Assembly (NCBI GenBank): GCA_017432405.1 | Contig: JAFRJF010000291.1 | Location: 1-35,056, forward strand | Length of the DNA stretch: 35,056 bases | Source of the DNA: Clostridia bacterium | GTDB taxonomy: Bacteria; Bacillota_A; Clostridia; Christensenellales; Aristaeellaceae | Reading direction: 5' to 3' | Shown here: positions 1-6,729 of the stretch, one piece after another | Position numbering within the stretch: position 1 is the first letter of the stretch | Layout of the letters: every line of letters begins with the position of its first letter | The notes under the pieces: model-generated | Seen by the model: only the letters and a program-made list of their open reading frames with translations | Told to the model about the DNA's origin: nothing | The model's database searches: none | Made by a program: the position numbers and the translations under genes

Positions 1-138
1 CTTTGACATCCCGTGCACCGCCTCTCAGATGATGCGGTCTCGTTTCTCGATTTGCGCGGTTTTGTCAAGTGTTGTCAGTTTGTTTATTTGTTATTTCTTT
101 GTTGCCTCCTTCCCTTTCCTCTTAAGTTGATGACATTG

Positions 139-313
139 CCTTCAGGGGAAGGTGGGCCGGCCGCAAGGCCGGGTCGGATGAGGTCGGTCCCCCTGCAGCA
201 ACGATGTTTTATGCGCTTCCTTCCAAGAGAACGACCTCATCCGTCTTTCGACAAAAACGCAAGCGTTTTCGCCGAAATCCACCTTCCCCTGAACCGGCAG
301 CTTCGCTGCCTGG
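139..313. repeat. Nested inverted-repeat element upstream of the DUF2264 gene
   Basis: The outer arms are TTCAGGGGAAGGTGG (141-155) and its exact reverse complement (279-293). An inner pair is GGATGAGGTC (176-185) and GACCTCATCC (233-242). Small hairpins sit between and after them: GGCCGGCCGCAAGGCC, AAAACGCAAGCGTTTT and GGCAGCTTCGCTGCC. The layout resembles a non-coding palindromic repeat or MITE. The open frame crossing it has no ribosome binding site before 388, so I treat it as untranslated. Positions 1-138 hold no gene or convincing promoter that I can see. Confidence 0.7.
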
Positions 314-387
314 GGAAGGCTTTTGGTTGCCACTCATCTCTCCGACAAATCAGAAGTTACAACACTAAACGACAAGAGGAATCACCC

Positions 388-2193
388 ATGAACAAATATC
401 AAATCAATCCCCTGAAAACCCGCGCCGACCTCGTTCGCCTGGCGGTGGATCTGATCGAGCCGCTGCTGCCCTGCCTGTCCGAGGGCAAGGCGCGGCTGCA
501 CATCGGCGATACCGGCGCGGTGTACGACGAGGCCATCGCGGGCATGGAGGGCTTTTCCAGGGTGCTGTGGGCGCTGGTGCCGATGCTCGCGGGCAAGTGC
601 CCGGAGGCGGAGCCCCTGTGGGCGCTGTGGCGGGAGGGCATCGTCAACGGCGTCGATCCCGACCACCCGGAGTACTGGGGCGACATCGGCCCCTTCGACC
701 AGCGCATGGTGGAGATGGCGGTGATGGGCATGGCCCTGTGCATGATCCCGGAGCGCTTCTATTATGAATTGCCGGAGGACGCCCGGGGCAACCTGTATAC
801 CTGGCTGAACCAGATCAACCGCTATGACATGTCCCTGAACAACTGGCTGTTCTTCCGGGTGCTGGTGAACTGTGGCTTCCTGTCCGTGGGCCTGCCCGCC
901 GACGAGAAGCGCCTGGCGGACGACCTGGACAGCCTGGAGACCCACTACTGCGGCGACGGCTGGTATTACGACAAGCCCGCCCAGCGGGACTACTATACCC
1001 TGTGGGCCTTCCACTATTACGGGCTGGTGTACGCCAAATTCATGGGCAAGCGGGACCCGGCGCGCGCCGCCCGGTTCATCGACCGGGCGCGGCAGATCGC
1101 GCCGCGCTTCGCCGCCTGGTTCGACGGCGCGGGCCGGGCGCTGCCCTACGGCCGGAGCCTGACCTATCGCTTTGCCCAGGGGGCCTTCTGGAGCGCCTGC
1201 GCCCTGTCGGGCGTCACCGCGGATGGACTGGGCTGGGGCGCTGTCAAGGGATTACTGCTCAATAACCTGCGCTGGTGGATGAAGCAGCCCATATTCGACC
1301 GGGGCGGCATACTGACCATCGGCTACGGCTACCCGAACCTGATATTCGCCGAGGGCTACAACGCGCCGGGCTCGCCCTACTGGGCCATGAAGGTGTTCGC
1401 CGTGCTGGCCCTGCCGGAGGACCATCCCTTCTGGCAGGCTAAGGAGCAGGCGTATGTGCCGCCGAGGGTGCTGCTGGACGAGCAGGCCCGGCTGCTTCTG
1501 ACCCGGGACGCCGAAAACCGCTCGGTCATCGCCTACACCGCGGGCAACCACGCCTACGAGCACGCCCACGAGGACGAGAAGTACGAGAAGTTCGCCTATT
1601 CCACCCGCTTCGCCTTTTCGGCGGCGAAGGAGGCGGGCACGCTGAAGAAGGGAGCCTTCGACAGCATGCTGGCCCTGAAGGGCGAGCGGGGGCTGTGGCA
1701 CGCCCGCAGCGGCTTCGACCGCTTTGAGCTGTCCCAGGCGGAGGTGTCCTTTGCCTGGCGGCCCATGGACGGGGTCGAGGTCGAGACCCGGCTGATTCCC
1801 TGGGAAAACTGGCATCTGCGCTGCCACACTGTGCGCACGGACCGGCCCCTGGAGGCGGCGGAGGGCGGCTTTGCCGTCTGCCGGGACCATGCCGGCGCGC
1901 GCCCCTGCGACCGGGTGCGCAGCGTTGCCCTTGCCGATGAAACCCAGGCTGCTGTTCGATGTGAAAAGGGCTCCTGCGCCGTATTCGCCATCGAGGGTTA
2001 CGACGGGGGCGAGGTGGTGGAGGCCGAGCCCAACACCAGCCTGGCGTATCCCCGCACGCTGATTCCCACCCTTCGGGCGAAGCTGTCGCCGGGGACAACC
2101 CGCCTGGTGTGCGCGGTCTGTGCCACTGAGGACGGGATCCTGCCCGAGAACATACCCCAGGAGGTGACGCGCCTTGCGCAACAATGCCTGTGA
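388..2193 (+). CDS. DUF2264 domain protein of a carbohydrate locus
   Basis: This 601-residue protein has no signal peptide and is likely cytoplasmic. The first ~360 residues are a Trp/Tyr-rich helical region like the alpha/alpha-barrel part of the DUF2264 family, with stretches such as NNWLFFRVLVN and GDGWYYDKP. The C-terminal third looks like a beta-rich domain. DUF2264 proteins commonly occur in polysaccharide-degradation clusters, but I know of no settled reaction. The frame is open further upstream into a palindromic repeat. The ATG at 388 is chosen because AAGAGGA (374-380) precedes it and the family-like sequence begins there. The stop overlaps the next gene by 20 bases, so the two are translationally coupled, which suggests both proteins act on the same imported oligosaccharide. 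Confidence 0.8.
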   Translation: MNKYQINPLKTRADLVRLAVDLIEPLLPCLSEGKARLHIGDTGAVYDEAIAGMEGFSRVLWALVPMLAGKCPEAEPLWALWREGIVNGVDPDHPEYWGDIGPFDQRMVEMAVMGMALCMIPERFYYELPEDARGNLYTWLNQINRYDMSLNNWLFFRVLVNCGFLSVGLPADEKRLADDLDSLETHYCGDGWYYDKPAQRDYYTLWAFHYYGLVYAKFMGKRDPARAARFIDRARQIAPRFAAWFDGAGRALPYGRSLTYRFAQGAFWSACALSGVTADGLGWGAVKGLLLNNLRWWMKQPIFDRGGILTIGYGYPNLIFAEGYNAPGSPYWAMKVFAVLALPEDHPFWQAKEQAYVPPRVLLDEQARLLLTRDAENRSVIAYTAGNHAYEHAHEDEKYEKFAYSTRFAFSAAKEAGTLKKGAFDSMLALKGERGLWHARSGFDRFELSQAEVSFAWRPMDGVEVETRLIPWENWHLRCHTVRTDRPLEAAEGGFAVCRDHAGARPCDRVRSVALADETQAAVRCEKGSCAVFAIEGYDGGEVVEAEPNTSLAYPRTLIPTLRAKLSPGTTRLVCAVCATEDGILPENIPQEVTRLAQQCL

Positions 2194-3382
2194 CGCGCTG
2201 CGCCGCGCGATCGACAAATACCGGGCCACCGCCCCGCTGGCGGCGGAGGCCGGGATGCTTCCCTACCGGGGCGGCGAGCGCTGGCTGGACTCGCCCTTCG
2301 ACGGCGACAGCTGGTGGACCGGCGGATTTTGGCCGGGGCTGATGTGGCAGCTCTGGGCCGCCTCACGACGCGAAGCAAGTCCTTTAGGGCGACGCGAAGC
2401 ATGTAGCGGCGCCTATCAGGCGCCACATGGCGGCAGATTGCAAAACGAAGCCAGTCCTTTAGGAAAGGACGATTGGTTCAAGGATGAGGCTCTGCGGGCC
2501 GAGGCCCTGCTCACCGAGCAGTTCCGGGCCTTCGAGCGCCTGAACCATGACGTGGGCTTCATGTACCTGCTCTCCTGTGGCGCGCATCACAAGCTGCTGA
2601 AGGATGAACAGGCCCGGGTGGACACCCTGCACGCCGCCAGCCTGCTGATGGGCCGCTTTAACCCCGCGGGCTTCATCCGGGCCTGGAACGAGCCGGAGCG
2701 GGTGGGTTACGCCATCATCGACTGCATGATGAACCTGTCGCTGCTGTTCTGGGCCAGCGACGTGACCGGGGATCCCCGCTTTGCCCATGTGGCCCGCGTC
2801 CATGCCGACACCACCCTGCGGGATTTCGTGCGGGCGGACGGTTCGGTGTGCCACATCGTGGAGTTCGATCCGAACACCGGCGCGCGGCTGCGGGAGCACG
2901 GGGGCCAGGGCTACGCCGAGGGCACGGCCTGGTCCCGGGGCCAGGCCTGGGGGCTTTACGGCTTCGCGCTGGCCTTCGCCAATACCGGCGAGCGCCGCTA
3001 TCTCGAAGCGGCGGAGCGCATTGCCGCCTTCTTCATGGCTCACATCCGCCCCGACGGGCTGACGGACTGCGACTTCTGCCAGCCTACCGAGCCCATGCGG
3101 ATCGACAACATCGCCGGGGCCTGCGCCGCCTGCGGGCTGATCGAGCTGCACCGGCTGACCGGCAAGGGGGTATACCTGGAGGCCGCCGGCAGGCTGCTGG
3201 ACGGGCTGATCGACCACTGCTGCGACTGGTCGCCGGATACCTGCGGCATACTGACCCACTGCACTGCCAGCTACCACGACGACGCGGCGGGCGTACATAC
3301 GAACATCGTCTACGGCGACTATTTCCTCGTCGAGGCCCTGGCCAGGCTCGCCGGAACGGACCCGGGCCTGTGGCGGGCGTGA
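2174..3382 (+). CDS. GH88 unsaturated glucuronyl hydrolase with an in-frame repeat insertion
   Basis: This 402-residue protein matches GH88 enzymes, which hydrate and cleave the unsaturated uronic acid left at oligosaccharide ends by polysaccharide lyases. Family motifs are WWTGGFWPGL, NHDVGFMYLLSCG, IIDCMMNLSLLFWAS, VEFDPNTGA and WSRGQAWGLYGFA. D126 (NHD) and D183 (IID) are the likely catalytic aspartates. No signal peptide is present, so it acts on imported sugars. Translation starts at a TTG, supported by a near-perfect AGGAGGTGA (2159-2167) six bases upstream, inside the end of the DUF2264 gene. Residues 65-99 are not family sequence: they are encoded by a palindromic repeat inserted without breaking the frame. 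The insert follows the first Trp-rich segment, so activity may survive. Confidence 0.85.
   Translation: MRNNACDALRRAIDKYRATAPLAAEAGMLPYRGGERWLDSPFDGDSWWTGGFWPGLMWQLWAASRREASPLGRREACSGAYQAPHGGRLQNEASPLGKDDWFKDEALRAEALLTEQFRAFERLNHDVGFMYLLSCGAHHKLLKDEQARVDTLHAASLLMGRFNPAGFIRAWNEPERVGYAIIDCMMNLSLLFWASDVTGDPRFAHVARVHADTTLRDFVRADGSVCHIVEFDPNTGARLREHGGQGYAEGTAWSRGQAWGLYGFALAFANTGERRYLEAAERIAAFFMAHIRPDGLTDCDFCQPTEPMRIDNIAGACAACGLIELHRLTGKGVYLEAAGRLLDGLIDHCCDWSPDTCGILTHCTASYHDDAAGVHTNIVYGDYFLVEALARLAGTDPGLWRA
2366..2470 (+). repeat. Composite palindromic repeat inserted in frame in the GH88 gene
   Basis: The 105 bases (35 codons) contain a 24-base unit CGACGCGAAGCAAGTCC... (2366-2389), a partial second copy (2390-2400), a palindrome GGCGCCTATCAGGCGCC (2408-2424) preceded by GTAGC, and a third variant ending AGTCCTTTAGGAAAGG (2453-2468). 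The 24-base unit recurs in the GH31 gene at 7471-7494 in the same reading frame, and the palindrome recurs in both orientations near cysK. Confidence 0.85.
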
Positions 3383-3388
3383 GGGACA

Positions 3389-3427
3389 AATTCTGATTTA
3401 TCGAGCTGTGCTCGATGAATCAGAATT
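3389..3427 (+). repeat. Hairpin after the GH88 gene
   Basis: AATTCTGATTTATCGAGC (3389-3406) pairs with 3410-3427 through an 18-base stem with one G-U-type mismatch and loop TGT. It begins seven bases after the stop codon. No T-run follows. A near-identical hairpin lies at 11716-11752, so this is a recurring element that may also stop or protect transcripts. Confidence 0.7.
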
Positions 3428-3455
3428 AAGGGATTAGGTTTTAGGGGATAGGGAA

Positions 3456-3500
3456 AAGCCCGATTTATCGAGCGGTTCCGGTAAATCGGGCTTCTTATTA
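3456..3500 (+). terminator. Rho-independent terminator of the DUF2264-GH88 unit
   Basis: The stem AAGCCCGATTTA (3456-3467) pairs with TAAATCGGGCTT (3482-3493) and is followed by the T-rich CTTCTTATTATT. It separates the two hydrolase genes from the transporter promoter. Confidence 0.8.
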
Positions 3501-3535
3501 TTGCATCAAAATCGACGGATTACATCAAAAAAGGC

Positions 3536-3565
3536 TTGCCAAATGGCAGCGGTTTGTTATATAAT
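3536..3565 (+). promoter_or_regulatory. Sigma-A promoter of the sugar transporter operon
   Basis: TTGCCA (3536-3541) and a perfect TATAAT (3560-3565) are 18 bases apart. The leader to the ATG at 3623 is about 50 bases and carries AAGGAGG (3609-3615) for translation. Confidence 0.8.
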
Positions 3566-3622
3566 GTAAACAGTCGGGTCAAACCCGAAGTCAGCCAACA
3601 TCAAATCAAGGAGGATAACCCA

Positions 3623-4864
3623 ATGAAGAAGCTGCTTTGCCTGCTGCTGGCCGTCGCCACGGTGCTGGCGATGTCCGTCCTGCCCGCGATGGCGGAGGGC
3701 GCTGAGATCAACATGTTCATCTCCAGCCCCGAGTACGCGGACGCCGTGAACGAGCTGATCGCGGCCTACAAGGAGGTCGCGCCGGACGTGACCATCAACT
3801 ATGAGACCACCCAGAACGACTATCCCACCCTGCTGAAGACCCGCATCAACGCGGGCATGACCCCGGACATCTTCTCCACCACCTCCGGCAAGGAGATCGC
3901 GGACTACGCCGAGTATTCCTACAACTTTGCCGGCAGCCCCGCCGCCGAGGCGATGGACCCCGCAGTGGCGGCCATGATGGTCTATGGCGACGGCGAGATC
4001 CACGGCTTTGCGCTGAAGGGCAATTATTTCGGCATGCTGTACAACAAGGCCATCTTCGAGGAGGTCGGCATCGAATTCCCCAGGACCCTGGACGCGTTCG
4101 AGGCGGCCTGCGAGAAGCTGTCCGAGGCGGGCTACCAGCCCGTGACCACCGGCTTTGCCGAGTGGTGGGTGTTCAAGCACGTGATGCAGCACTTCCTGGA
4201 CGCCGCCAGCGACGATCCCGCCGCGCTGGTCGCCGCCTTCCAGAAGGGCGAGGCCCACTTCAAGGACTATCCCGTGCTGTATGACAACTTCTTCCGCTTC
4301 ATCGACCTGTGCGTGAAGTACGGCGACAACAAGCCCCTGGAGACCGACCTGGCGGGCGAGGACGCCGCCTTCGGCGCGGGCAAGGCCGCGATGATGACCG
4401 GCCAGGGCGCCTGGGTCGAGGCCGACGTGCTGGCCATCGACGATGCGCTCCAAATCGGCTTTGCGGGCTACCCCGTGACCGACGATCCGGCCAAGAGCCA
4501 GATCATCGGCGGTTCTGACCAGGCGCTGCGCATCAACAAGGATTCCGCGAACCTGGACGCCGTGATGGACTTCGTGAACTGGTGGTACACCAGCGACTAC
4601 GGCAAGGCCTGGTTCTGCGACGTGGCCGGCGTCATCCCGCCGATCACCGACGCGAAGGTGGCCGACATGCAGATCATCCAGCAGGGCTCTGAGCTGAGCG
4701 CCACCGACGGCGCGGCCGCGCTGAGCATCTGCTACTCCTCCGACAGCTTCAACCAGGCCATGGGCGAGGCCATCCAGGCCTACATCGGCGGCACCATCGA
4801 CAAGGATGCCTGCTGCGCGCAGATCGAGGCCAAGTGGGTCGAGCTGGACGGCGCCGCCCAGTAA
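3623..4864 (+). CDS. CUT1 family ABC transporter sugar-binding protein
   Basis: This 413-residue extracellular solute-binding protein (family 1) captures an oligosaccharide for the two permeases downstream. The signal peptide is residues 1-24, with an AMA|EG signal peptidase I site. The only Cys in it is at position 6, so there is no lipobox, unlike most Gram-positive binding proteins. The mature part shows family features: EINMFISSPEYADAVNEL near the start, LLKTRINAGMTPDIF, GMLYNKAIFEEVGIEFPRT, and an aromatic-rich C-terminal half. The ATG at 3623 follows AAGGAGG. No ATPase gene is present here, so a shared MsmK-type ATPase is expected elsewhere. A strong hairpin after the gene should make this protein more abundant than the permeases. 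The ligand is unknown; the neighbours point to xylosyl- or uronyl-containing oligosaccharides. Confidence 0.88.
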   Translation: MKKLLCLLLAVATVLAMSVLPAMAEGAEINMFISSPEYADAVNELIAAYKEVAPDVTINYETTQNDYPTLLKTRINAGMTPDIFSTTSGKEIADYAEYSYNFAGSPAAEAMDPAVAAMMVYGDGEIHGFALKGNYFGMLYNKAIFEEVGIEFPRTLDAFEAACEKLSEAGYQPVTTGFAEWWVFKHVMQHFLDAASDDPAALVAAFQKGEAHFKDYPVLYDNFFRFIDLCVKYGDNKPLETDLAGEDAAFGAGKAAMMTGQGAWVEADVLAIDDALQIGFAGYPVTDDPAKSQIIGGSDQALRINKDSANLDAVMDFVNWWYTSDYGKAWFCDVAGVIPPITDAKVADMQIIQQGSELSATDGAAALSICYSSDSFNQAMGEAIQAYIGGTIDKDACCAQIEAKWVELDGAAQ

Positions 4865-4894
4865 GGCACAATTGACTTAAACTGACCGGCGTTT

Positions 4895-4926
4895 CAGCCG
4901 CGCCGCATACGGCGCGGCTGATTTAT
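4895..4926 (+). terminator. Partial terminator (attenuator) between binding protein and permeases
   Basis: CAGCCGCGCCG (4895-4905) pairs perfectly with CGGCGCGGCTG (4910-4920), with loop CATA and then ATTTATT. The T-run is interrupted and no promoter is visible before the permease gene, so readthrough must supply the permeases. Confidence 0.75.
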
Positions 4927-4955
4927 TCCATTTCCAACGCAAGGAGGGCGAGGAC

Positions 4956-5855
4956 GTGGACAAGAAATCCATGAGCCCGATGAACCGCAAGGCGCTGAAG
5001 GAGACGCTGCTCTTCACGCTGCCGGCGGTGGTCATGGTGCTCATCGCCATCTACATCCCCTTCGTCATGAGCGGCTATTATTCGCTGACGGAGTGGAACG
5101 GCATATCCCGGAACCCGGTGTTCATCGGGCTCAACAACTTCAAAACCATCTTCTCCTCGGGCAGCCCGGAATTCGTGAACGCGCTGGTGTTCACGTTCAA
5201 GTATTCCGCGCTGTTCATCGTGTTCAGCAACGTGCTGGCCCTGGCCCTGGCCGTGGCGCTGACGAAGGAATTCAAGCTCGCCAACTTCCTGCGGGGCATG
5301 TTCTTCCTGCCCTACATCATGTCGATGACCATCGTGGGCTTCATCTGGAAGTTCATATTCACCCAGGGCTTTGAAAAGCTGTACGAGCTGACCGGCTGGG
5401 GCATATGGAACCTGAGCTGGCTGGGCGACGGCGGCCTGGCCTTTTGGTCGCTGGTGATCGTGGGCACCTGGCAGTCGCTGGGCTTCTATATCGTGCTGTA
5501 CATCGCAGGGCTCCAGGCCATTCCCAAGGAGGTCATGGAGGCGGCGAGCATCGACGGTGCCACCGGCAGCCAGCGCTTCTTCCGGGTGACGCTGCCCCTG
5601 CTGGGCCCGTCCATCACCACCTGCATGTTCATGTCGCTGACCAATTCGCTGAAGGTGTTCGACATCATACTGGCCCTGACCAAGGGCGGCCCCGGCGGCG
5701 CCACCTACTCCGCCACGCTGGACATCTACCGCGAGGCCTTCCAGAACAACAACTACGGCCTGGGCTCGGCCAAGGCCATCGTGTTCTTCGTGATCGTGCT
5801 GGTGCTGACCCAGGTGGTGCTTAAGATCTTTGAGAGCCGGGAGGTGCAGCAGTGA
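4956..5855 (+). CDS. CUT1 ABC transporter permease, MalF/UgpA type
   Basis: This 299-residue inner membrane permease has about six membrane segments, starting with LLFTLPAVVMVLIAIYIPFV. The EAA loop that contacts the ATPase is EAASIDGATGSQRFFRVTLP, about 100 residues from the end. The protein is as long as typical first CUT1 permeases. The start is a GTG preceded by AAGGAGGG (4941-4948), seven bases away. The TGA stop overlaps the next start by one base (TGATG). It forms the channel together with the following gene and is fed by the binding protein upstream. Transport direction is inward, by analogy with all family members carrying a binding protein. Confidence 0.9.
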   Translation: MDKKSMSPMNRKALKETLLFTLPAVVMVLIAIYIPFVMSGYYSLTEWNGISRNPVFIGLNNFKTIFSSGSPEFVNALVFTFKYSALFIVFSNVLALALAVALTKEFKLANFLRGMFFLPYIMSMTIVGFIWKFIFTQGFEKLYELTGWGIWNLSWLGDGGLAFWSLVIVGTWQSLGFYIVLYIAGLQAIPKEVMEAASIDGATGSQRFFRVTLPLLGPSITTCMFMSLTNSLKVFDIILALTKGGPGGATYSATLDIYREAFQNNNYGLGSAKAIVFFVIVLVLTQVVLKIFESREVQQ

Positions 5856-6703
5856 TGGACAAGGTACAATCCCCGGTTCGGCGCATCGTCACCCACACCC
5901 TGTTCCTGGTCGTGATCGTGCTGCTGGCGTGCCTGTACATCTATCCGGTTTTCCTGATGGTGTGTAATTCGCTGAAGCCCTTCAAGGAGATCCTGACCAA
6001 CGTGCTGGCGCTGCCCAGCCACCTGGAGTGGGCGAACTATTCCTATGTCATCGAAAAGATGGAATACTTCCGCCTGTTCTTCAACAATGTGGTGATCACG
6101 CTGCTGGGCATCCTCGGCATCGTGGCATTCTCGTCCATGGCGGCCTATATACTGGACCGCCGCCAGACCCGGGTGACGAAGGCGCTGCACACCTTCATCA
6201 TCACCCCGATGCTGATCCCCTTCCAGACCATCATGATCACCCTCTTGAAGTTCATGAACATCATCCACCTGAACGGCACCACCTGGGGCCTGGGCATACA
6301 GTACTGGGGCTTCGGCATTCCGATGGCTACGTTCATCTACTTCAACTTCATGAAGTCCATCCCCAGCGAAATCGACGAGAGCGCCATGATCGACGGGGCG
6401 ACCACCTTCCAGACCTACGTGCGGATCATCTTCCCGCTGCTCAAGACCGTCACTGCCACCGTTGTGGTGCTGGACGTGATGTGGATCTGGAACGACTTCC
6501 TGTTGCCGCTGTTGATGGTAAACAGTTCCCCGTCCTCCAAGACGCTGGTGCTGGCCGCCTACAACTTCGTCGGCTCGCTGAACACCAAGTGGCACTACGC
6601 CCTGGCCGCCATGGTGCTGGCCATACTGCCCTCGGTGATCGTGTTCGTGTTCCTGCAGCGCTACATCGTCGACGGCGTGGTCGCGGGGGCGATCAAGGGG
6701 TAA
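5855..6703 (+). CDS. CUT1 ABC transporter permease, MalG/UgpE type
   Basis: This 282-residue second permease has the N-terminal segment HTLFLVVIVLLACLYIYPVFLMV and the classic CUT1 landmark NSLKPFKE. Its EAA loop is DESAMIDGATTFQTYVRIIFP, and the C-terminus is LQRYIVDGVVAGAIKG, as in MalG/AraQ-type proteins. The ATG at 5855 is chosen over the GTG three bases earlier because it forms a TGATG overlap with the upstream stop and has GGGAGGTG about eight bases before it. It completes the importer whose ATPase is not encoded here. The GH31 gene follows 26 bases later, so the imported sugar probably goes directly to that enzyme. Confidence 0.9.
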   Translation: MDKVQSPVRRIVTHTLFLVVIVLLACLYIYPVFLMVCNSLKPFKEILTNVLALPSHLEWANYSYVIEKMEYFRLFFNNVVITLLGILGIVAFSSMAAYILDRRQTRVTKALHTFIITPMLIPFQTIMITLLKFMNIIHLNGTTWGLGIQYWGFGIPMATFIYFNFMKSIPSEIDESAMIDGATTFQTYVRIIFPLLKTVTATVVVLDVMWIWNDFLLPLLMVNSSPSSKTLVLAAYNFVGSLNTKWHYALAAMVLAILPSVIVFVFLQRYIVDGVVAGAIKG

Positions 6704-6729
6704 ATTCAAATTCAACGGAGGTTCCTTCT

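Noticed and set aside
13..387. N-terminal extension of the DUF2264 protein
   Set aside because: The extension translates a palindromic repeat, has no ribosome binding site, and lacks family similarity.
382..2229. Long minus-strand open frames opposite the DUF2264 gene and many other genes
   Set aside because: In GC-rich DNA the frames opposite real genes often stay open. These have no ribosome binding sites or family motifs and are rich in Arg, Ala, Pro and His.
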